DNA of 64,000 bases from Azoarcus indigens. Its GTDB lineage: Bacteria; Pseudomonadota; Gammaproteobacteria; Burkholderiales; Rhodocyclaceae. The stretch lies in assembly GCF_004361735.1 (NCBI RefSeq), contig NZ_SNVV01000004.1, positions 1-64,000 of the forward strand. The letters run 5' to 3'. This document shows, one piece after another, positions 44,609 to 57,351 of the stretch. The notes beneath the pieces were generated by a model. It made no database searches. It was not told the origin of the DNA and saw only the letters and a list, made by a program, of their open reading frames with translations. How positions within the stretch are numbered: position 1 is the stretch's first letter; every line of letters begins with the position of its first letter. The translations under genes and the position numbers were made by a program.

Positions 44609-45424
44609 ATGCCCGAATTGCCCGAAGTCGAAACCACCCGCCGCGGCGTGGAGCCCCATGTGGAAGGCCAGTTGTTGACCGCGGTACTGGTGCGCAACCC
44701 GCGCCTGCGCCAGCCGGTGCCGGCAGACCTCGCGGCGCTGCTCGCGGGCCGCCGCCTGCTGTCGGTGTCGCGGCGGGCGAAGTACCTGCTGTTCGGTTTC
44801 GGCCATGGTTCGCTGATCTTGCATCTGGGGATGTCGGGCAGCCTGCGGGTGGTGCAGGCGGAGGAGCCGGCGGGCGTGCATGACCATGTGGATCTGGTGT
44901 TCGGCGAGCGCGCGCTGCGGCTGCGCGACCCCCGCCGTTTCGGCATGGTGGTGTGGCAGCCGGGCGAGGCGGCGGGCCATCCGCGGCTGGCGCGGCTGGG
45001 GCCGGAGCCGCTGGACGAGGCCTTCAACGGCGCCTGGCTGTACCAGGTGAGCCGCGGCCTTCGGGCGCCGATCAAGCATGTGTTGATGGATGGGCACAAG
45101 GTAGTCGGCGTGGGCAACATCTACGCATCGGAGAGTCTCTTCCGCGCCCGCATCCACCCGCTGGAGCAAGCTGGCCGTATCGGCCTGCAGCGCTGCGAGC
45201 GGCTGGCGGAGGCGGTGAAGGAGACGCTGCACGCGGCCATCGCCGCCGGCGGCAGCACCCTGCGTGACTTCGTCGGCGGTGACGGCCAGCCGGGTTACTT
45301 CCAGCAGCAGTACTTCGCCTATGGCCGGGATGGGCAGGCGTGCCGGGTCTGTGGCGGCGAGATCAGCCGGGTGGTGAGCGGACAGCGCGCCACCTACTTC
45401 TGCCCTGCCTGCCAGCGGCGCTGA
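44609..45424 (+). CDS. mutM: Formamidopyrimidine-DNA glycosylase
   Basis: Removes 8-oxoguanine and FapyG and nicks the site. 271 residues beginning PELPEVETTRRGVEPH, with catalytic Pro and Glu after Met removal. Other marks: LHLGMSGSLRV, VVGVGNIYASESLFRARIHP, and the C-terminal zinc finger CRVCGG...CPAC. GGAGAGAG lies upstream of the ATG. Together with the Nudix gene at 3737 the window carries two GO-system-type functions. Confidence 0.97.
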   Translation: MPELPEVETTRRGVEPHVEGQLLTAVLVRNPRLRQPVPADLAALLAGRRLLSVSRRAKYLLFGFGHGSLILHLGMSGSLRVVQAEEPAGVHDHVDLVFGERALRLRDPRRFGMVVWQPGEAAGHPRLARLGPEPLDEAFNGAWLYQVSRGLRAPIKHVLMDGHKVVGVGNIYASESLFRARIHPLEQAGRIGLQRCERLAEAVKETLHAAIAAGGSTLRDFVGGDGQPGYFQQQYFAYGRDGQACRVCGGEISRVVSGQRATYFCPACQRR

Positions 45425-45536
45425 TCCCGGCGCGGGCGCTGGCTTCGCGCCGGATGCGCTTCCGTTCCACGGGCATGGCTGGCGGAGGCGAAGGGCGCTA
45501 TGCTGTCGGTGTTTTTCCTGCGCGGGCGTAAGTCAC

Positions 45537-47525
45537 ATGGTCGAGCAAAACGGCAAGCTGATCGAAGAGTTCTCCGCCTATGGGCGGTGGCGCGGGGCGG
45601 TGGCGGACGAAGTCGGCAGGCTGCGCGCCTGGCTGACGCGCAACGAGGTTGGCGACGCTCAGGCCGACCTGCGCCTGCAGTACGTGCTGGAGCGCCTGCG
45701 CGACGACAAGCTGTCGGTCGCCTTCATCGCCGAGTTCTCCCGCGGCAAGTCGGAGCTGATCAATGCCATCTTCTTCTCCGACTATGGCGATCGCATCCTG
45801 CCTTCCAGCGCCGGCCGCACCACGATGTGCCCCACCGAATTGCAGTGGTCCGCGGGCGCCACGCCGGAGCTGCGGCTGCTGCCCATCGCCAGCCGGGCGC
45901 TGCAGGCACCGGTCAGCGAACTGAAGCGCTTCCCGGATGAGTGGGTGGTGACGCCGCTGAAGGCCGACTCCGCCGCTGAGTTGCAGGTGGCATTGGCCCG
46001 TGTCGGCGAGACGCTGCGGGTGCCGGCGGAGGAGGCGCGCCGCTTCGGCTTCGACATCGACCCCGCCGGCGAGCAGGGGCTGGCGCCGGAGGCGGACGGC
46101 CTGGTGGAGATTCCCAGCTGGCGCCATGCGGTGATCCAGTTCCCGCACCCGCTGCTGGAGCAGGGGCTGGTGGTGCTGGACACGCCGGGTCTGAATGCCA
46201 TCGGCGCCGAGCCGGAACTGACCCTGTCCATGCTGCCGAATGCGCATGCGGTGCTGTTCATCCTGGCGGCGGACACCGGCGTTACCCAGAGCGATCTGGC
46301 GGTGTGGCGGGAGTATGTGCAGGGCGGGCAGGAGCGGAAGAAGGGCCGCCTCGTCGTGCTCAACAAGATCGATGGCCTGTGGGACGGGCTGCGGGAAGAG
46401 GCGCAGATCGAGGCGGAGATCTCCCGCCAGGTGGAGAGCGTGGCCTCGACGCTGGGCGTGGGCGAAGACCGGGTGTTCCCGGTGTCCGCGCAGAAAGGTC
46501 TGGTGGCGCGGGTAAATGGCGACGCCGAACTGCTGGCCCGCAGCCGCCTGCCGGCGCTGGAGCGGGCGCTGGCGGATGATCTGCTGCCGACGCGGCAGGA
46601 GATCGTCGGCGAAAGCACATTGAGCGAGACCGACGAACTGGTGCGCCAGACCCGTGGCCTGCTGGAAGCGCGCCTGGCCGGGCTGCGCGAGCAGTTGCAA
46701 GAGCTGACCGACCTGCGCGGCAAGAACCAGAGCGTCATCGAGTACATGATGCGCAAGATCCGCGCGGAGAAGGATGAGTTCGAGCAGGGGCTGCAGAAGT
46801 ACTACGCGGTGCGTTCGGTGTTCTCCAACCTCACCAACAACCTGCTGGCCAACCTCGGCATGGACGCCTTGCGCGATGAGACCCGCCGTACCCGGGAAGC
46901 GATGCTGGAGGCAAGTTTCACCCGCGGGCTCAAGGAGGCGATGGAGGGCTTCTTCAGCCACCTGAGGGGAAACCTGCGCCGCTCCACCACCGAGATCGCC
47001 GAGATCACCAGCATGCTGGATGCGATGTACAAGCGCTTCAGCGTGGAGCACGGGCTGACGCTGAATCCGCCGGAGCCTTTCTCCACCCTGCGCTACGAGC
47101 GCGAACTGGACCGGCTGGAGAAGGCCTTCAATCGGCAGATCAACACGGCGCTCATTCTTGTCACCACCGAGAAGCACACGCTGACGCAGAAGTTCTTCGA
47201 GACGGTGGCGCTGCAGGCGCGCCGGACCTTCGAGGTTGCCAACCGCGACGTGGAGCAATGGTTGCGGGCGGTGATGTCGCCGCTGGAAACCCAGGTGCGG
47301 GAGTACCAGATCCAGCTCAAGCGCCGGCTGGAAAGCGTGAAGCGCATCCACCAGGCTACCGATACGCTGGAAGAGCGGGTGGAGGAGTTGCAGCAGCAGG
47401 AACTGGCGCTACTCGGACTGGTGAGCGAGCTGTCCGGCCTGGACGAGGCCATACACCGGGCTCTCGGGCTGACTCACGCCGCGGCGGGGGCGGCAGCGGG
47501 GGGCGGGATCATACAGGCTGCCTGA
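45537..47525 (+). CDS. Dynamin-family large GTPase
   Basis: 662 residues. GTPase motifs: P-loop AEFSRGKSELINAIFF (first Gly replaced by Ala), SSAGRTTMCPTE (G2), LVVLDTPGLNAIG (G3), VVLNKIDGLWDG (G4). The C-terminal half is long and helical with heptad-rich stretches (e.g. RRLESVKRIHQATDTLEERV) and no obvious membrane paddle apart from an Ala/Gly-rich end. Bacterial dynamin-like proteins remodel or guard membranes; often two lie side by side, but this one stands alone between mutM and a ferredoxin gene. Confidence 0.85.
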   Translation: MVEQNGKLIEEFSAYGRWRGAVADEVGRLRAWLTRNEVGDAQADLRLQYVLERLRDDKLSVAFIAEFSRGKSELINAIFFSDYGDRILPSSAGRTTMCPTELQWSAGATPELRLLPIASRALQAPVSELKRFPDEWVVTPLKADSAAELQVALARVGETLRVPAEEARRFGFDIDPAGEQGLAPEADGLVEIPSWRHAVIQFPHPLLEQGLVVLDTPGLNAIGAEPELTLSMLPNAHAVLFILAADTGVTQSDLAVWREYVQGGQERKKGRLVVLNKIDGLWDGLREEAQIEAEISRQVESVASTLGVGEDRVFPVSAQKGLVARVNGDAELLARSRLPALERALADDLLPTRQEIVGESTLSETDELVRQTRGLLEARLAGLREQLQELTDLRGKNQSVIEYMMRKIRAEKDEFEQGLQKYYAVRSVFSNLTNNLLANLGMDALRDETRRTREAMLEASFTRGLKEAMEGFFSHLRGNLRRSTTEIAEITSMLDAMYKRFSVEHGLTLNPPEPFSTLRYERELDRLEKAFNRQINTALILVTTEKHTLTQKFFETVALQARRTFEVANRDVEQWLRAVMSPLETQVREYQIQLKRRLESVKRIHQATDTLEERVEELQQQELALLGLVSELSGLDEAIHRALGLTHAAAGAAAGGGIIQAA

Positions 47526-47546
47526 CGCCAGGAGCCGGGCAAAGGA

Positions 47547-47581
47547 AACGGGGCGCGCCATTGGCTCGCCCCGTTGTCTTT
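47547..47581. terminator. Terminator between the dynamin-like and ferredoxin genes
   Basis: AACGGGGCG ... CGCCCCGTT with TGTCTTTCT after it on the plus strand. The reverse strand has a shorter T content (TTTCCTTTG), so it may also help end the minus-strand operon. Confidence 0.65.
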
Positions 47582-47603
47582 CTGGCGATGCGGTGGTCTG
47601 GAT

Positions 47604-50299
<2,696 letters not shown>

Positions 50300-50300
50300 G

Positions 50301-51677
50301 TCAGTGCCGGGGCGTGAAGGGAGAGCGGGTGCGGGGGGCGCCCGCCGGCTGGGGTTCCAGCCGGGCAACGGTGAGGCTGGCGTCGTCGAAGTAGCGGCGT
50401 GCGACCTCGCGCACTTCGTCGGCAGTGACGCGGCGCAGGCCGTCCAGCAGGGTTTGCTCGTCGCGCCAGGACAGGCCGGAGGATTCCAGGTAGCCGATCT
50501 CCATCGCCTGGCCCATCAGCGAGTCGCGCTTGTAAACCTGGGCGGCAATGGCTTGGGTCTTGACCCGTGCCAACTCTGCCTCGCTGACGCCTTCGTCGCG
50601 TATGCGCTGCAGCTCTGCCCGCAGAGCGGCTTCCAGTTCGGCTTCGGTCCTGCCCGGGGCGGGGGTGCCGTCCAGCCGGAACAGCGAGGGGCCACGGCCG
50701 CCGCCGTCGTAGCTGGCGCCGGCGGAGACGGCGACACGCTGGTCGCGCACCAGGCGGCGGTTGAGGCGGGCGCCATCGTAGCCGTCGAGGATGGCGGCGA
50801 GCACTTCCAGCGCGTAGGGCTCGCGATCCTTCACCGGGTCCTGCAGCGAGGGCACATGCCAGGCGAGGCTGAAGTAGGGCAGTTCAGCCGGCGCCTTGAC
50901 TGTGGTGGCGCGGGGGCCGCGCTGCTCCGGCTCGCTGGAGATGCGGCGCTCCGGCAGGGGCCGGGCGGGAATGGCGCCGTAATGCTTGCGTGCGTCGCGG
51001 AACACCGCCTCGTGATCCACGTCGCCGACCACGACCAGGTAGGCGTTGTTGGGCGCGTACCAACGTTGGTACCAGCTGCGGGCGTCGGCCACGGTCATGC
51101 TCTGCAGGTCGGTCATCCAGCCGATCACCGGGCGGCGGTAGGGATGGGCCTGGAAGGCGGTGGCCATCAGCTGCTCGTAGACCAGGGCGCGCGGCTGGTC
51201 GTCGGTGCGCAGGCGGCGCTCCTCCTTCACCACCTCGATCTCGCGTTTGAACTCGTCTTCGGTCAGCACCAGGTTGCGCATGCGGTCGGCTTCCAGCGCC
51301 ATCATCGCGCCCAGGTGGGTGGGCGGAATCTGCTGGAAGTAGGCGGTGTAGTCCTTGCCGGTGAAGGCGTTGTCCTGGCCGCCGACGGCGGCGACCCGCT
51401 TGTTGAATTCGCCCGGACCGACTTTCCTGGTGCCCTTGAACATCATGTGTTCCAGCACATGGGCGACGCCGGACACGCCGTCCTCCTCGTCCATGGCGCC
51501 GCTGCGGTACCACACCATGTGCACTACCGAGGGGGCGCGGCGGTCTTCCTTGACGATCACCTTCATGCCGTTGGGCAACACCGTCTCGAAGGGATTGGCC
51601 CGGGCCGGGCTGGCGAGCAGCGCGGCTGCGGCCAGACCTGCGGCGAGCAGGGGGAGGGAGAGTGGGGGGCGAACCAT
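50301..51677 (-). CDS. M16-family zinc metallopeptidase, catalytic partner
   Basis: Exported peptidase of the pitrilysin/processing-peptidase family. The signal peptide (LPLLAAGLAAAALLASPARA) is followed by the zinc motif HVLEHMMFKGT and the family's later ALEADRMRNL and EEVREVARRYF-like regions. The ATG at 51677 has AGGA upstream; an ATG at 51692 would add five residues. It lies one base before the inactive partner and is divergent from ftsY. Confidence 0.9.
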   Translation of the reverse strand: MVRPPLSLPLLAAGLAAAALLASPARANPFETVLPNGMKVIVKEDRRAPSVVHMVWYRSGAMDEEDGVSGVAHVLEHMMFKGTRKVGPGEFNKRVAAVGGQDNAFTGKDYTAYFQQIPPTHLGAMMALEADRMRNLVLTEDEFKREIEVVKEERRLRTDDQPRALVYEQLMATAFQAHPYRRPVIGWMTDLQSMTVADARSWYQRWYAPNNAYLVVVGDVDHEAVFRDARKHYGAIPARPLPERRISSEPEQRGPRATTVKAPAELPYFSLAWHVPSLQDPVKDREPYALEVLAAILDGYDGARLNRRLVRDQRVAVSAGASYDGGGRGPSLFRLDGTPAPGRTEAELEAALRAELQRIRDEGVSEAELARVKTQAIAAQVYKRDSLMGQAMEIGYLESSGLSWRDEQTLLDGLRRVTADEVREVARRYFDDASLTVARLEPQPAGAPRTRSPFTPRH

Positions 51678-51841
51678 GGGCGTGTCCTGCATCTGGTAGA
51701 ATTTCCGCCGCTTCGCGCCATGCGGCGTTCAATCCGCCGGCTAGGCGGGGAGCGCATCTTAGCCTTATTTGATCCTGTCGGGCCGGCTGGCGGCCATGCC
51801 ATCCGGCTTCCGCCGAACGACCCCCTCAGACCCGAGCGCCC

Positions 51842-52941
51842 ATGTTTGGTTTCTTCAAGAAGTCCGGCAAGACGCCGGCTGCGGATGAGCAGCAGGCCGA
51901 CCAGGCCGAGCGCCCCGCAGATGCCGCCGACACCGGCGCAACGCCGCCGGCGGTCGAGTCGCAGCAGCTCGCGGCGGCAGTGCCGGCGCCCATGCCCGAA
52001 ACCGCCGCGCGTCCGTCCTGGGGCGATCGCCTCAAGGCCGGCCTGGCCCGCACCCGGCAGCAGCTGGGCGGCGGCCTCGCCAGCCTGTTCGGCCGGCGCA
52101 AGATCGACGAAGACCTGCTCGAAGAGCTGGAGAGCACGCTGCTGATGGCCGATTGCGGCGTCGAGGCAACCGGGTTCCTGCTCGGCGAGCTGCGCACCCG
52201 CTGGAAGCGCGATCGCCTGGAAACCGCCGACCAGCTGCAGGAAGCGCTGGCCGAAGCGCTGCACGGCATCATCGCGCCGCTGGAGCAGCCGCTGGACGTC
52301 AGCCCGCACACGCCCTTCATCATCATGATCGCCGGCGTGAACGGCTCAGGGAAGACCACCTCCATCGGCAAGCTGGCAAAGTATTTCCAGGCCCAGGGCA
52401 AGAGCGTGCTGCTGGCCGCCGGCGACACCTTCCGCGCCGCCGCCCGCGAGCAGCTGATGACCTGGGGTGAGCGCAACAACGTCACCGTGGTCGCGCAGGA
52501 AAGTGGCGATGCGGCGGCGGTGATCTTCGACGCCATCAATGCCGCCCGCGCCCGCGGCATCGACGTGGTGCTGGCCGATACTGCCGGCCGCCTGCCGACC
52601 CAGCTCCACCTGATGGAAGAGATCGCCAAGGTCCGCCGGGTGATCGCCAAGGCGGCGCCGGACGGCCCGCACGAGGTGCTGCTGGTGCTGGATGCCAACA
52701 TCGGCCAGAACGCGCTGGCGCAGGTGAAGGCCTTCGACGCCGCCATCGGCGTCACCGGCCTGGTGGTGACCAAGCTGGACGGCACCGCCAAGGGCGGGGT
52801 GTTGGCCGCCATCGCCCGCCAGTGCCCGAAGCCCTTGCGCTTCATCGGCGTGGGCGAAGGCATAGACGACCTGCAGCCCTTCCATGCGCGCGAGTTCGTA
52901 GATGCGCTGTTCGAACCTTTGCCGGGAGCCGGCGGCCGCGC

Positions 52942-52945
<4 letters not shown>
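51842..52945 (+). CDS. ftsY: Signal recognition particle receptor FtsY
   Basis: Receptor GTPase that docks SRP-ribosome complexes at the membrane. 367 residues: an acidic, Ala-rich A domain (1-70), then the NG domain with [54 protein letters not shown] and [11 protein letters not shown]. It overlaps ftsE by four bases in the classic ftsY-ftsE-ftsX order. Confidence 0.97.
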
Positions 52946-53600
<655 letters not shown>

Positions 53601-53601
<1 letters not shown>

Positions 53602-53663
53602 TGGACTTCGTCCTGTTCCCGATTGCCGCCGTGAACACCGGGGTGCGGGAGGTGGCGCCGTGA
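53601..53663 (+). CDS. Possible 20-codon linker ORF between ftsE and ftsX
   Basis: The frame starts with the ATG in the TGATG at the ftsE stop and ends with a TGA embedded in the GTGA of the ftsX start. It encodes MDFVLFPIAAVNTGVREVAP. It could act as a ribosome relay coupling ftsE to ftsX translation; a functional peptide is less likely. Chance remains quite possible. Confidence 0.3.
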
Positions 53664-54556
53664 GCAACTGGCTCTATCTGCACGCCCGCGCCATCGCCGA
53701 TGCCTTCCGCCGCCTGGCCGGGCAGCCCCTGGGCACCCTGCTGTCGGCGATGGTGGTCGGCATCGCGCTATCGCTGCCGGCGGGTGGCTACCTGCTGCTG
53801 GACAATGTGGCGACGCTGGCGCGCGGCGTGTCCGGCACGCCGGAGATCAGCCTCTTCCTCGCCAACGACGCCGGTGCTGCGGACGTGGCGGCGGTCGAGC
53901 GCCGCCTCAAGGGCAACCCGGAACTGAGCAGTTTCCGCTTCGTGTCCCGCGACGATGCCCTGCATCAGCTGGAGCGCAGCGGCCTGGGCGATGTGCTCGG
54001 CGGCCTCACTGCCAATCCCTTGCCGGACGCCTTCATCGTCGCGCCGCACAGCGAGGATCCGGCGGTGTTCGAGCGGCTGGCCACCGAGATGCGTGGCTGG
54101 CCCAAGGTGGCGCATGTGCAGCTGGACTCCGCCTGGGTGAAGCGTCTGCACGCGCTGCTCGGGCTGGGTCGCTCCGCGGTGTTGATGCTGGCCGGGCTGC
54201 TGGGCTTCGCGCTGGTCATCGTCACCTTCAACACCATCCGCCTGCAGATCCTGACGCAACGGGCGGAGATCGAGGTGAGCCGCCTGCTGGGCGCCACCGA
54301 CCCCTTCATCCGCCGCCCCTTCTACTGGTTCGGCATCCTGCAGGGCGCGCTCGGCGGCCTGGTGGCGCTGGGCACGGTGTGGCTGGGCGTGCGGGCGCTG
54401 GCGGGGCCGGTGACGGCGCTGGCGGAAACCTACGGCGCGGTGTTCGCGCTAGCCGGCCCGGGGTTGCCGGAAGCGGCGGCCATCCTGGCATTCGCTGCGC
54501 TGCTGGGCTGGCTGGGCGCGGCGGTTTCGGTGCGGCGGCATCTGGCGGGCGACTGA
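53660..54556 (+). CDS. ftsX: Cell division protein FtsX (permease part of FtsEX)
   Basis: 298 residues, four membrane helices (around residues 22-44, 172-192, 222-245 and 275-292) with a periplasmic domain between the first two, the topology of FtsX. Motifs: EISLFLANDAG, and LQILTQRAEIEVSRLLGATDPFIRRPFYWFG in the third cytoplasmic segment. GTG start with GGAGG seven bases upstream. Confidence 0.95.
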   Translation: MSNWLYLHARAIADAFRRLAGQPLGTLLSAMVVGIALSLPAGGYLLLDNVATLARGVSGTPEISLFLANDAGAADVAAVERRLKGNPELSSFRFVSRDDALHQLERSGLGDVLGGLTANPLPDAFIVAPHSEDPAVFERLATEMRGWPKVAHVQLDSAWVKRLHALLGLGRSAVLMLAGLLGFALVIVTFNTIRLQILTQRAEIEVSRLLGATDPFIRRPFYWFGILQGALGGLVALGTVWLGVRALAGPVTALAETYGAVFALAGPGLPEAAAILAFAALLGWLGAAVSVRRHLAGD

Positions 54557-54629
54557 GCCGGCCGCATGCTTGCGGCTGAAACGTCTACTACGCTAATAGG
54601 TCACACAGCCCGTGCTCGGGGGGTGGCCG

Positions 54630-54666
54630 ATAGCCGAGAACAATCAGGACCATCCTGATAATCAAT
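54630..54666 (+). promoter_or_regulatory. Candidate OxyR site upstream of ahpC
   Basis: ATAG-N7-CAAT-N7-ATCC-N7-CAAT follows the ATAG-N7-CTAT-N7-ATAG-N7-CTAT spacing exactly, with partial base matches. It ends just before a plausible -35 (54667-54672) and -10 TAAACT (54690-54695), as in activating OxyR sites. Confidence 0.45.
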
Positions 54667-54748
54667 TAGAGCAATTCGTGGCGCGGGCATAAACTGCATC
54701 CCATGAAGTCTGCAACACGTCGTTCCATCAACATAACGGAGATTCGAG

Positions 54749-55312
54749 ATGTCCTTGATCAACACCGAAATCAAGCCTTTCACCGCGACCGCCTACCACA
54801 ATGGCAAGTTCGTCGATGTGTCCGATGCTGACGTGAAGGGCAAGTGGGCCGTGTTCTTCTTCTACCCGGCCGACTTCACCTTCGTGTGCCCGACCGAGCT
54901 GGGCGACCTGGCCGACAACTACGCTGAATTCCAGAAGCTGGGCGTGGAAATCTACGGCGTGTCCACCGACACCCATTTCACCCACAAGGCCTGGCACGAC
55001 ACCTCCGACACGATCCGCAAGATCCAGTACCCGCTGATCGGCGACCCGCTGTGGACCCTGTCCAAGAACTTCGAAGTGCTGCGCGAGAACCAGGGCCTGG
55101 CCAACCGTGGCACCTTCATCGTCGATCCGAACGGCATCGTCCAGGCTGTCGAAGTGACCGCCGAAGGCATCGGCCGCGACGCCCAGGAACTGCTGCGCAA
55201 GGTGAAGGCTGCCCAGTACGTGGCTTCTCACCCGGGCGAAGTCTGCCCCGCCAAGTGGAAGGAAGGCGAAGCCACCCTGGCCCCCTCGCTGGACCTCGTC
55301 GGCAAGATCTAA
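54749..55312 (+). CDS. ahpC: Alkyl hydroperoxide reductase subunit C (2-Cys peroxiredoxin)
   Basis: Reduces H2O2, organic hydroperoxides and peroxynitrite. 187 residues of the E. coli AhpC type: peroxidatic Cys in FTFVCPTEL, resolving Cys in GEVCPAKW. High-expression codon use and a strong A/G-rich ribosome site. ahpF follows after a hairpin that may reduce read-through. Confidence 0.97.
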   Translation: MSLINTEIKPFTATAYHNGKFVDVSDADVKGKWAVFFFYPADFTFVCPTELGDLADNYAEFQKLGVEIYGVSTDTHFTHKAWHDTSDTIRKIQYPLIGDPLWTLSKNFEVLRENQGLANRGTFIVDPNGIVQAVEVTAEGIGRDAQELLRKVKAAQYVASHPGEVCPAKWKEGEATLAPSLDLVGKI

Positions 55313-55356
55313 GCCGCTGTTGCCCTCCCGGGCTACCCGCCCGGGAAGCAGAATCG

Positions 55357-55385
55357 ACAGCCGGCCCCGAGCCGGCTGTGTTTTA
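55357..55385 (+). terminator. Attenuating hairpin between ahpC and ahpF
   Basis: ACAGCCGGC, loop CCCGA, GCCGGCTGT, then GTTTTAT. The nine-pair stem with a short T-run would give more ahpC than ahpF transcript. Confidence 0.6.
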
Positions 55386-55432
55386 TGTGCGCCGCTACCG
55401 CGGGTACTGCATTCATCACGGATGGAATCATC

Positions 55433-56986
55433 ATGCTGGACGCCAACATCAAGACCCAACTGAAAGCCTACCTGGAGAAGGTCACGCAGCCGATCGAGAT
55501 CGTTGCGTCGCTGGACGCTGGCGACAAGTCTCGTGAAATGCAGGGCCTGCTGAGGGACCTCGCCGAGCTCTCCGACAAGATCACGGTGACCGAGTCCCGC
55601 GACGACGGCAATCGCAAACCCTCGTTTTCGCTCAACCGCAAGGGCGGCGACATCGGCGTGCGTTTCGCCGGCCTGCCGATGGGCCATGAATTCACCTCGC
55701 TGATCCTGGCCCTGCTGCAGGTGGGTGGTCACCCGCCCAAGGCCGAGGCCGACGTCATCGAGCAGATCCGCAACCTCGAAGGCAAGTTCGAGTTCGAGAC
55801 CTACATCTCGCTGTCCTGCCACAACTGCCCGGAAGTGGTGCAGGCGCTGAACCTGATGGCGGTGATCAACCCCAACATCCGCCACACCATGATCGACGGC
55901 GCGCTGTTCCAGGGCGAGGTCGAGCAGCGCCAGATCATGGCGGTGCCCACCGTGTTCCTGAACGGCGAGCACTTCGGCCAGGGCCGCATGGAGCTGGGTG
56001 AGATCCTCGCCAAGATCGACACCGGCGCGAGCAAGCGCGCGGCGGAAAAGATGGCTGCCAAGGAAGCCTTCGACGTGCTCGTCGTCGGCGGTGGCCCGGC
56101 CGGCGCGGCGGCGGCGATCTATGCCGCGCGCAAGGGCATCCGCACCGGCATCGTCGCCGAGCGTTTCGGCGGCCAGGTGATGGATACGCTGGGCATCGAG
56201 AACTTCATCTCGGTGAATTACACCGAGGGCCCCAAGCTGGTCGCCAGCCTGGAAGAGCATGTGAAGCAGTACGAAGTGGACGTGATGAACCTGCAGCGCG
56301 TGGCCGCCATCGTGCCGGGTGACCTGGCCGAGGTGAAGCTGGAGAATGGCGCCGCGCTGAAGGCGAAGACGGTGATCCTGGCGACCGGTGCGCGCTGGCG
56401 CGAGATGAACGTGCCCGGCGAGAAGGAATACCGCGGCAAGGGCGTGGCCTACTGCCCGCACTGCGACGGCCCGCTGTTCAAGGGCAAGCGGGTGGCGGTG
56501 GTGGGCGGCGGCAACTCCGGTGTCGAGGCCGCAATCGACCTCGCCGGCGTGGTTTCCCATGTGACGCTGCTGGAGTTCGCCGACAAGCTGCGGGCGGACG
56601 CGGTGCTGCAGAAGAAGCTCTTCAGCCTGCCCAACGTTACCGTGCTGACCAATGCGCAGACCACGGAGGTGACCGGTACTGACAAGGTGAACGGCCTGGT
56701 CTATAAGGACCGTGTGTCGGGCGAGAGCAAGCGTATCGACCTGGAAGGCATCTTCGTCCAGATCGGCCTGTTGCCCAACACCGATTTCCTGAAGGGCACG
56801 GTGGAACTGTCGAAGTTCGGCGAGATCGTGGTCGATGCCAAGGGCCAGACCTCGGTGCCGGGCGTGTTTGCCGCCGGTGATTGCACCACGGTGCCGTACA
56901 AGCAGATCATCATCGCCATGGGCGAGGGCGCGAAGGCCTCGCTGAGCGCCTTCGATCACCTTATCCGCACCTCGGTCGAGGCCTGA
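55433..56986 (+). CDS. ahpF: Alkyl hydroperoxide reductase subunit F
   Basis: NADH:peroxiredoxin reductase that recycles AhpC. 517 residues: N-terminal double thioredoxin-like domain with CHNC ([13 protein letters not shown]), FAD motif [19 protein letters not shown], redox-active [16 protein letters not shown] motif [14 protein letters not shown] and C-terminal [17 protein letters not shown] strong terminator follows. Confidence 0.97.
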   Translation: MLDANIKTQLKAYLEKVTQPIEIVASLDAGDKSREMQGLLRDLAELSDKITVTESRDDGNRKPSFSLNRKGGDIGVRFAGLPMGHEFTSLILALLQVGGHPPKAEADVIEQIRNLEGKFEFETYISLSCHNCPEVVQALNLMAVINPNIRHTMIDGALFQGEVEQRQIMAVPTVFLNGEHFGQGRMELGEILAKIDTGASKRAAEKMAAKEAFDVLVVGGGPAGAAAAIYAARKGIRTGIVAERFGGQVMDTLGIENFISVNYTEGPKLVASLEEHVKQYEVDVMNLQRVAAIVPGDLAEVKLENGAALKAKTVILATGARWREMNVPGEKEYRGKGVAYCPHCDGPLFKGKRVAVVGGGNSGVEAAIDLAGVVSHVTLLEFADKLRADAVLQKKLFSLPNVTVLTNAQTTEVTGTDKVNGLVYKDRVSGESKRIDLEGIFVQIGLLPNTDFLKGTVELSKFGEIVVDAKGQTSVPGVFAAGDCTTVPYKQIIIAMGEGAKASLSAFDHLIRTSVEA

Positions 56987-57050
56987 GCTTCTGACCACCG
57001 GGCCTGAAGACGGGCCCACGAAAAGCCAGCGTAGCCCCAACCACAACAGA

Positions 57051-57083
57051 GAGTCGCCCCGCCCAGTGCGGGGCTCTTTTTTT
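57051..57083 (+). terminator. Terminator after ahpF
   Basis: GCCCCGC, loop CCAGT, GCGGGGC followed by TCTTTTTTT, with outer GAG/CTC pairing. Confidence 0.85.
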
Positions 57084-57189
57084 GTGCGGCGGGATGTTCG
57101 CGCCCGACGGGAGGGCGCGGCGAGGAAGGCGTTCCGGCTGGGCTCTGTTCGCCTGAGGGCCGGCCAGCCCGAACGTCCTCCCGGACCGT

Positions 57190-57351
57190 TCAGGCCCTTC
57201 GCCGCAGTGAGCACCCCAAGCAGACGGCGACCGGAATGCCCAGCCCGATCCAGGCGGCGACGTCGCCCAGTCCATCCGACACCAGCCCCGCGGCCAGTCC
57301 GCCGGCCGTCAGCAAAGCCAGCACCACAGGCCATGCCCAGATGCGCATCAT
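57190..57351 (-). CDS. Small two-helix membrane protein coupled to a PepSY protein
   Basis: 53 residues starting MMRIWAWPVVLALLTAGGL, with a second hydrophobic stretch VAAWIGLGIPVAVCLGC and a basic end. The first ATG overlaps the upstream PepSY stop (ATGA). Small proteins of this kind often follow PepSY genes in siderophore-receptor operons; role unknown. Confidence 0.65.
   Translation of the reverse strand: MMRIWAWPVVLALLTAGGLAAGLVSDGLGDVAAWIGLGIPVAVCLGCSLRRRA

Noticed and set aside
54728-57334. 868-codon open frame antisense to ahpC and ahpF
   Set aside because: ahpC and ahpF are unmistakable on the plus strand. The antisense product is His/Arg/Gly/Ala-rich low-complexity sequence, the usual by-product of high G+C third positions.
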